Below, piece after piece: positions 54,354-58,801 of a stretch of DNA of 58,801 nucleotides. The DNA is from Aneurinibacillus danicus (GTDB taxonomy: Bacteria; Bacillota; Bacilli; Aneurinibacillales; Aneurinibacillaceae): positions 1 to 58,801 of the forward strand of contig NZ_BJXX01000015.1 of NCBI RefSeq assembly GCF_007991215.1. The letters are read 5' to 3'. The translations under genes were made by a program, and so were the position numbers. The first letter of the stretch is position 1. Every line of letters starts with the position of its first letter. A model generated the notes under the pieces. The model was not told where the DNA came from. It saw nothing but the letters and a program-made list of their open reading frames with translations, and searched no databases.

Positions 54354-57080
54354 TTGGCAAATAAAGATGCTTACTCTGTACGTTCATCTTTGCAAGTAGG
54401 TGACAAGACGTATGCCTACTATTCCCTTAAAGCTTTGGAAGACAAAGGACTCGGTCCGATTTCTAAACTTCCTTTTTCCATTAAAGTTCTGCTCGAAGCA
54501 GCGGTGCGTCAGTTTGATGGCGTAGCGATTACGGAAGACCATGTAAAAAAATTGGCAACCTGGACCGAAGAGCGCGATCCGAATCAAGAAATACCGTTCA
54601 CTCCGGCTCGTATTGTGCTGCAGGACTTCACAGGCGTACCGGCAGTTGTTGACCTCGCTGCCATGCGTCTGGCTATGAAAGAAATGGGCGGCAACCCTGA
54701 GCGTATCAACCCGCTCGTTCCGGTTGACCTCGTTATCGACCACTCCGTCATGGTAGATGATTTCGGCAACCCGGATGCACTGGAAAACAATATGAAGCTT
54801 GAGTTCGAACGCAACGGCGAACGTTATCGTTTCCTGCGCTGGGCACAGTCCGCGTTCAATAACTTCCGCGCTGTTCCGCCGGCAACCGGTATCGTTCACC
54901 AGGTAAACCTGGAGTACCTGGCGTCTGTAGCGGCTACAAAAGAAGTTGACGGCGAGCTTGAAGTATTCCCGGATTCTCTCGTAGGTACAGACTCCCATAC
55001 TACAATGATCAACGGTCTTGGCGTTGTAGGCTGGGGCGTTGGCGGTATCGAAGCGGAAGCGGGCATGCTTGGCCAACCGCTGTATTTCGTAACGCCTGAA
55101 GTTGTCGGCTTCAAGCTGACAGGCACGCTGCCGGAAGGCGCGACAGCAACCGACCTGGCACTTACAGTTACAAACATCCTGCGCAAGAAGGGCGTAGTCG
55201 GCAAGTTCGTAGAGTTCTACGGACCGGGCCTCAGCAACATCAATCTGCAAGACCGCGCAACGGTCGCAAACATGGCGCCTGAATACGGTGCGACAATGGG
55301 CTTCTTCCCGGTTGACGAAGAGACTCTGACATTCCTCCGTTCTACAGGACGCAGCGAAGAACAAGTGGCGCTTGTTAAAGCCTACTTCCAGGAGCAAGGT
55401 CTCTTCCGTACGGATGACACTCCGGATCCGGAATTCTCCGAAACGCTGGAGCTTGACTTAGGCTCTGTCGTTCCGACACTGGCAGGTCCGAAGCGCCCGC
55501 AGGACCGCATCGAGCTGACTGCAATGAAAGACGCTTTCAACGATGCGCTGCGCACGCCGATCGACAAAGGCGGTTTCGGTTTAAGCGAAGAACAAATTGA
55601 TAAGAAAGTAGCAATTACGCATAAAAACGGCAAAACGTCTGAACTGGGTACAGGCGCAGTTGTCATCGCGGCTATCACAAGCTGTACGAACACGTCCAAC
55701 CCGAGCGTAATGCTGGCTGCCGGCCTTGTGGCGAAGAAAGCCGTTGAAAAAGGCCTTGTGAAGCCGGAATACGTAAAATCCAGCTTAACTCCAGGCTCCC
55801 GCGTTGTTACGCAATACCTCGAGAGAGCTGACCTGTTAAAACCGCTTGAGCAATTAGGCTTCTACATCGCAGGTTACGGCTGTGCAACTTGTATCGGTAA
55901 CAGCGGTCCGCTGCCGGATGAAGTAAGCAATGCGATCGCAGAAAACGACCTGACAGTAGCGTCCGTTCTGTCCGGTAACCGTAACTTCGAAGGACGTGTA
56001 CATCCGCAGGTAAAAGCAAACTACCTTGCTTCTCCGCCGCTGGTTGTAGCTTATGCCCTCGCTGGAAACGTAGGTATCGATCTGACAACGGAACCGCTTG
56101 GTACAGGCAAAGATGGCAAGCCGGTATACTTGAAAGATATCTGGCCGACGAATGAAGAAATCAAACAAGCGGTTCTTAATGCTGTTCGTCCTGAAATGTA
56201 CGAAGAAGAATACGGCAATGTATTTACAGCAAATCCGCGCTGGAATGCGATTGACTTCCCGGAAGGACAGCTGTATGAGTGGGATGAAAACTCCACATAC
56301 ATCGCACATCCGCCGTTCTTCTCCGGTCTCAGCGCCGAAGCAGGCAGCATCCAGGGCATCAAAGGCGCGAGAGCACTGGCTGTGCTTGGTGACTCTGTAA
56401 CGACAGACCACATCTCCCCGGCAGGAAGCATCACACCGACCAGCCCTGCGGGAATTTATCTGTCTGAGCGTGGCGTAGAGCGTAAAGACTTTAACTCTTA
56501 CGGTTCCCGTCGTGGTAATCACGAAGTTATGATGCGCGGAACGTTCGCAAATATTCGTATCCGTAACAAAATGGCTCCTGGTACGGAAGGCGGCGTAACA
56601 ACCTACCTGCCGACCGGTGAGGTAATGCCAATCTACGATGCGTCCATGAAATATCAAGAAACCGGCACTCCGCTGGTTGTCATCGCCGGTAAAGAATACG
56701 GTACAGGAAGTTCCCGTGACTGGGCAGCTAAAGGTACATTCCTGCTGGGTGTCAAAGCGGTTATCGCAGAAAGTTTCGAGCGTATCCACCGCAGCAACCT
56801 GGTAGGCATGGGCGTACTGCCGCTGCAGTTCGAAAATGGTGCCAATGCAGAAACCCTGGGCATCACCGGTAGCGAAACTTTCGATATTCCTGACCTGCAC
56901 GACGATATTAAACCGGGTCAAACGATCAAAGTACAAGCAACTCGCCAGGATGGCACGAAGTTCGAATTTGACGTTTGCGTCCGTCTGGACAGCGCAGTTG
57001 ATATTAAATACTACCGCAATGGCGGTATCCTGCAGACGGTTCTTCGTCAAATCGCTGCAGAAGCAAAAGCAAGCGTATAA
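54354..57080 (+). CDS. acnA: Aconitate hydratase A, paralog 2
   Basis: A 908-aa [4Fe-4S] aconitase. Cluster ligands: Cys444 ([10 protein letters not shown]), Cys510 and Cys513 ([11 protein letters not shown]). The swivel domain has [13 protein letters not shown] and [12 protein letters not shown]. The start is TTG at 54354, placed 8 bases after AAAGGAGG; no ATG is nearby. It is divergent from an IclR regulator. Codon use is biased (frequent GTA and CGT), stronger than in paralog 1, which suggests this is the highly expressed TCA-cycle enzyme. A strong terminator follows. Confidence 0.96.
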   Translation: MANKDAYSVRSSLQVGDKTYAYYSLKALEDKGLGPISKLPFSIKVLLEAAVRQFDGVAITEDHVKKLATWTEERDPNQEIPFTPARIVLQDFTGVPAVVDLAAMRLAMKEMGGNPERINPLVPVDLVIDHSVMVDDFGNPDALENNMKLEFERNGERYRFLRWAQSAFNNFRAVPPATGIVHQVNLEYLASVAATKEVDGELEVFPDSLVGTDSHTTMINGLGVVGWGVGGIEAEAGMLGQPLYFVTPEVVGFKLTGTLPEGATATDLALTVTNILRKKGVVGKFVEFYGPGLSNINLQDRATVANMAPEYGATMGFFPVDEETLTFLRSTGRSEEQVALVKAYFQEQGLFRTDDTPDPEFSETLELDLGSVVPTLAGPKRPQDRIELTAMKDAFNDALRTPIDKGGFGLSEEQIDKKVAITHKNGKTSELGTGAVVIAAITSCTNTSNPSVMLAAGLVAKKAVEKGLVKPEYVKSSLTPGSRVVTQYLERADLLKPLEQLGFYIAGYGCATCIGNSGPLPDEVSNAIAENDLTVASVLSGNRNFEGRVHPQVKANYLASPPLVVAYALAGNVGIDLTTEPLGTGKDGKPVYLKDIWPTNEEIKQAVLNAVRPEMYEEEYGNVFTANPRWNAIDFPEGQLYEWDENSTYIAHPPFFSGLSAEAGSIQGIKGARALAVLGDSVTTDHISPAGSITPTSPAGIYLSERGVERKDFNSYGSRRGNHEVMMRGTFANIRIRNKMAPGTEGGVTTYLPTGEVMPIYDASMKYQETGTPLVVIAGKEYGTGSSRDWAAKGTFLLGVKAVIAESFERIHRSNLVGMGVLPLQFENGANAETLGITGSETFDIPDLHDDIKPGQTIKVQATRQDGTKFEFDVCVRLDSAVDIKYYRNGGILQTVLRQIAAEAKASV

Positions 57081-57087
57081 TTATCAA

Positions 57088-57124
57088 AAGAGGAAGATTC
57101 CCCTGGGGGAATCTTCCTCTTTTT
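57088..57124. terminator. Terminator of aconitase 2
   Basis: AAGAGGAAGATTCCCC pairs perfectly with GGGGAATCTTCCTCTT, a 16-bp stem followed by TTTCTG. The T-run merges with the right end of repeat copy J. Confidence 0.92.
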
Positions 57125-57226
57125 CTGTGAAAATCGTGAGGAAAGAAGGAGAGAAAGTGGAAATGAGATCCTGGGGAAGAAAAAGGCGTTCGCCTTTTTT
57201 ATCATTGAAATCCTCTCCTCATTTCT
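57121..57226 (-). repeat. Dispersed intergenic repeat, copy J (left end missing)
   Basis: TTTTCTGTGAAAATCGTGAG starts 41 bases after the aconitase stop; pyrimidine/purine arms and the AAAAAGGCG/CGCCTTTTTT hairpin follow, up to the stop of the convergent gene. Confidence 0.8.
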
Positions 57227-57698
57227 TATCGCCAAGCATGTCATCGATTTGTTTAAACAGCCTCTGAATGGACTCGTCGTCAAATTTTTTCTCCTGTTTA
57301 AACGCATCCAACATCTCGGAAATCTCCCGTCCTGCCGCATCGTCATCCAAGTCCCCCGGTAAATCGGAAGGATCAAACCATAGATACGGGTCCGAATTGC
57401 TGCCGCGCAGATATGTCTTTGTCCACTGCGCCGGGTACGTATAATCCTGTTCGCCGAAGACAACCGCCAATACATCATCCGTATCAAGCGGCAAGAGGTG
57501 ATCGAATACCTCTTCAATACCACCTTCCATTAGATTAAGGTGATGCTGCGTATAGCGGACATAGTGCTCCCCCGTTGATGTATCTTTTACTAGCGCGTAA
57601 CGCTCCCGCTCTTTCTCTTGCAAGAGCTGAACCTCTTCTATCCGTTTTTCCAATTCTTCGTGTGAGATGATTCGCATTTCTTTCAGAGATGTATTCAT
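57219..57698 (-). CDS. Hypothetical acidic protein (159 aa)
   Basis: A soluble protein with an N-terminal coiled-coil-like helix (HEELEKRIEEVQLLQEKERE), a central mixed region (VRYTQHHLNLMEGG, EQDYTYPAQWTKTY) and an acidic tail (PSDLPGDLDDDAAG). No family recognised. The start follows AAAGGA at some distance. It is divergent from the quinone oxidoreductase gene and convergent with aconitase 2. Its stop lies within repeat copy J. Confidence 0.65.
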   Translation of the reverse strand: MNTSLKEMRIISHEELEKRIEEVQLLQEKERERYALVKDTSTGEHYVRYTQHHLNLMEGGIEEVFDHLLPLDTDDVLAVVFGEQDYTYPAQWTKTYLRGSNSDPYLWFDPSDLPGDLDDDAAGREISEMLDAFKQEKKFDDESIQRLFKQIDDMLGDKK

Positions 57699-57793
57699 TA
57701 CGTTTCCGTCCTTTCCTTCGTCTTCTTCCCTACGATATCATAGATAGTGGAAAGTTTGTTATTTCAACTATACTTTTTACAGGGAGGGCACGT

Positions 57794-58774
57794 ATGAAAG
57801 CTGTACTTGTAGAAGAAAACACACACCGTCTATACATTGGAGAAGCGGAAGATCCCGTTATGGGCGACGACGAATTGCTCGTCAGCATAAAGGCGACCGC
57901 ACTGAACCGGGCAGACCTTCTCCAGAAACGCGGACTTTATCCCCCGCCAAAAGGCGCATCCCACATTATGGGATTGGAGATGGCCGGCATTGTTGAGAAT
58001 GTAGGAAAAAACGTAACGGGTTTTAAACCCGGCGATCGTGTCTGTGCTCTGCTTCCGGGCGGCGGCTATGCGGAGAAAGTAAGTATTCCGGCAGGCATGG
58101 CCATCCGGATTCCCGACCATTTTTCGTTTACGGAAGCAGCGGCCATTCCGGAAGTGTTCCTGACAGCCTATTTGAATTTATTTTGGCTCGGCGGATTGAA
58201 AGCCGGTCATACGGTACTGATTCATGCGGGAGCCAGCGGTGTAGGAACAGCCGCCATCCAGCTGGTACGGGAAGCGGGCGCTACCTCTATCATTACCGCC
58301 GGAAGCGAAAAAAAACGGCAGGCATGTCTGGACTTAGGTGCCAGTCTGGCCATCGATTATAAAGCCGGACCTTTCGAACCCGCAGTTAAAGAAGCAACCG
58401 ATGGACAAGGCGTGAATATTATTCTCGACTTTATCGGAGCGCCTTACTGGGAGCAGAATCTTTCCTGCCTGGCCATGGACGGCAGGCTTGTCATTATCGG
58501 TACAATGGGCGGCAGCAAAGCCCCCGAACTCAATCTTGGCCAGCTTCTGCGGCGCCGTCTGCAGATCATCGGTACAGCGCTGCGCTCCCGTTCGGTAGAA
58601 GACAAGATTGCCTTAACGAGAGAATTCGTCGAATTTGCGATGCCTCGTTTCGCGGACGGACGTTTACGGCCGATTGTTGACTCCGTATGGGATCTGGAGC
58701 AAGTACAGGAAGCACATGAATACATGGAGAACAATAAAAATACAGGAAAAATTATCCTTCAGATACAAAAATAA
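57794..58774 (+). CDS. Zinc-free NAD(P)H:quinone oxidoreductase (PIG3/QOR type)
   Basis: A 326-aa medium-chain dehydrogenase/reductase. The NADPH Rossmann motif is HAGASGVGTAAIQLV (about 146-160). Early motifs NRADLLQKRGLYPPPKG and GLEMAGIVENVG are typical of the PIG3 subgroup. Zn-ligand cysteines of alcohol dehydrogenases are absent. It reduces quinones or related carbonyls. The start at 57794 follows AGGGAGG. Only 13 bases after its stop the next dispersed repeat begins. Confidence 0.92.
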   Translation: MKAVLVEENTHRLYIGEAEDPVMGDDELLVSIKATALNRADLLQKRGLYPPPKGASHIMGLEMAGIVENVGKNVTGFKPGDRVCALLPGGGYAEKVSIPAGMAIRIPDHFSFTEAAAIPEVFLTAYLNLFWLGGLKAGHTVLIHAGASGVGTAAIQLVREAGATSIITAGSEKKRQACLDLGASLAIDYKAGPFEPAVKEATDGQGVNIILDFIGAPYWEQNLSCLAMDGRLVIIGTMGGSKAPELNLGQLLRRRLQIIGTALRSRSVEDKIALTREFVEFAMPRFADGRLRPIVDSVWDLEQVQEAHEYMENNKNTGKIILQIQK

Positions 58775-58786
58775 TCGTATCCTCTG

Positions 58787-58801
58787 TTTTCTGTGAAAAT
58801 T
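58787..58801 (-). repeat. Dispersed intergenic repeat, copy K (cut by window edge)
   Basis: The right-end motif TTTTCTGTGAAAAT starts 13 bases after the oxidoreductase stop and runs out of the window. Confidence 0.55.

Noticed and set aside
54384-57050. Two long antisense frames (337 and 398 aa) opposite aconitase 2
   Set aside because: They are codon-bias shadows of the aconitase gene: Cys/Arg-rich, no ribosome sites, no known domains.

Overview
The window reads as chromosomal DNA of a low-to-mid GC Firmicute of the Bacillales, probably from the Paenibacillaceae/Aneurinibacillus-Brevibacillus side. The evidence is AAGGAGG-type ribosome sites, frequent GTG and TTG starts, intrinsic terminators after most genes, a SAM-I riboswitch, and Bacillus-type families (MnmA, NrnB, YrrT, AdeR-Ald, TcyABC, YitJ, CtaABCDE, YusF). 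No virulence or resistance locus was recognised.

Layout. 1-560: the first codons of an RRXRR/IscB-like gene leave the window on the left, preceded by a long non-coding leader that may be its omega RNA. 547-22027: housekeeping genes, comprising aconitase 1, mnmA, a cell-wall amidase, a 3D-domain protein, nrnB, an AI-2E-type transporter behind a broken cation-efflux gene, a lone ABC-binding lipoprotein, a D-lactate dehydrogenase-type flavoprotein, an HD-GYP protein, a TRAP transporter operon (dctPQM), an LplT-like MFS protein, yrrT and an Lrp regulator. 22028-30305: an accessory stretch with a transposase relic, orphan RNA signals, a diguanylate cyclase behind a structured leader with a terminator, a frameshifted PilZ gene, an IS200/IS605-type relic, a decayed tyrosine integrase, a NYN-domain nuclease behind a promoter-hairpin-terminator module, a tRNA-Thr, ald with its adeR-type regulator, and a degenerate tRNA-Leu. 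30306-44594: PilZ, the cystine ABC operon tcyABC, prmA-like, the cytochrome c oxidase cluster ctaC-ctaD-ctaA-ctaB-ctaE-small ORF-sco, Nudix, TOPRIM, M20 dipeptidase and a broken secreted protein. 44800-58801: metH-yitJ under a SAM-I riboswitch, a second HD-GYP gene, an EamA transporter, an IclR regulator divergent from aconitase 2, and a quinone oxidoreductase.

How the genes connect: metH-yitJ (methionine regeneration), yrrT and tcyABC (cystine uptake) form a sulfur/methionine theme. The cta cluster carries the oxidase subunits together with both heme A enzymes and a copper chaperone. Five genes belong to cyclic-di-GMP signalling: one GGDEF, two HD-GYP with complementary motif losses, and two PilZ, one of them broken.

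The most striking unexplained structure is a family of about 11 copies of an imperfectly palindromic intergenic repeat, about 190 bp when complete. It has a central AAAAAGGCG...CGCCTTTTT hairpin, and one specific end always lies just behind a stop codon. I know of no described family matching it, but this could not be searched.
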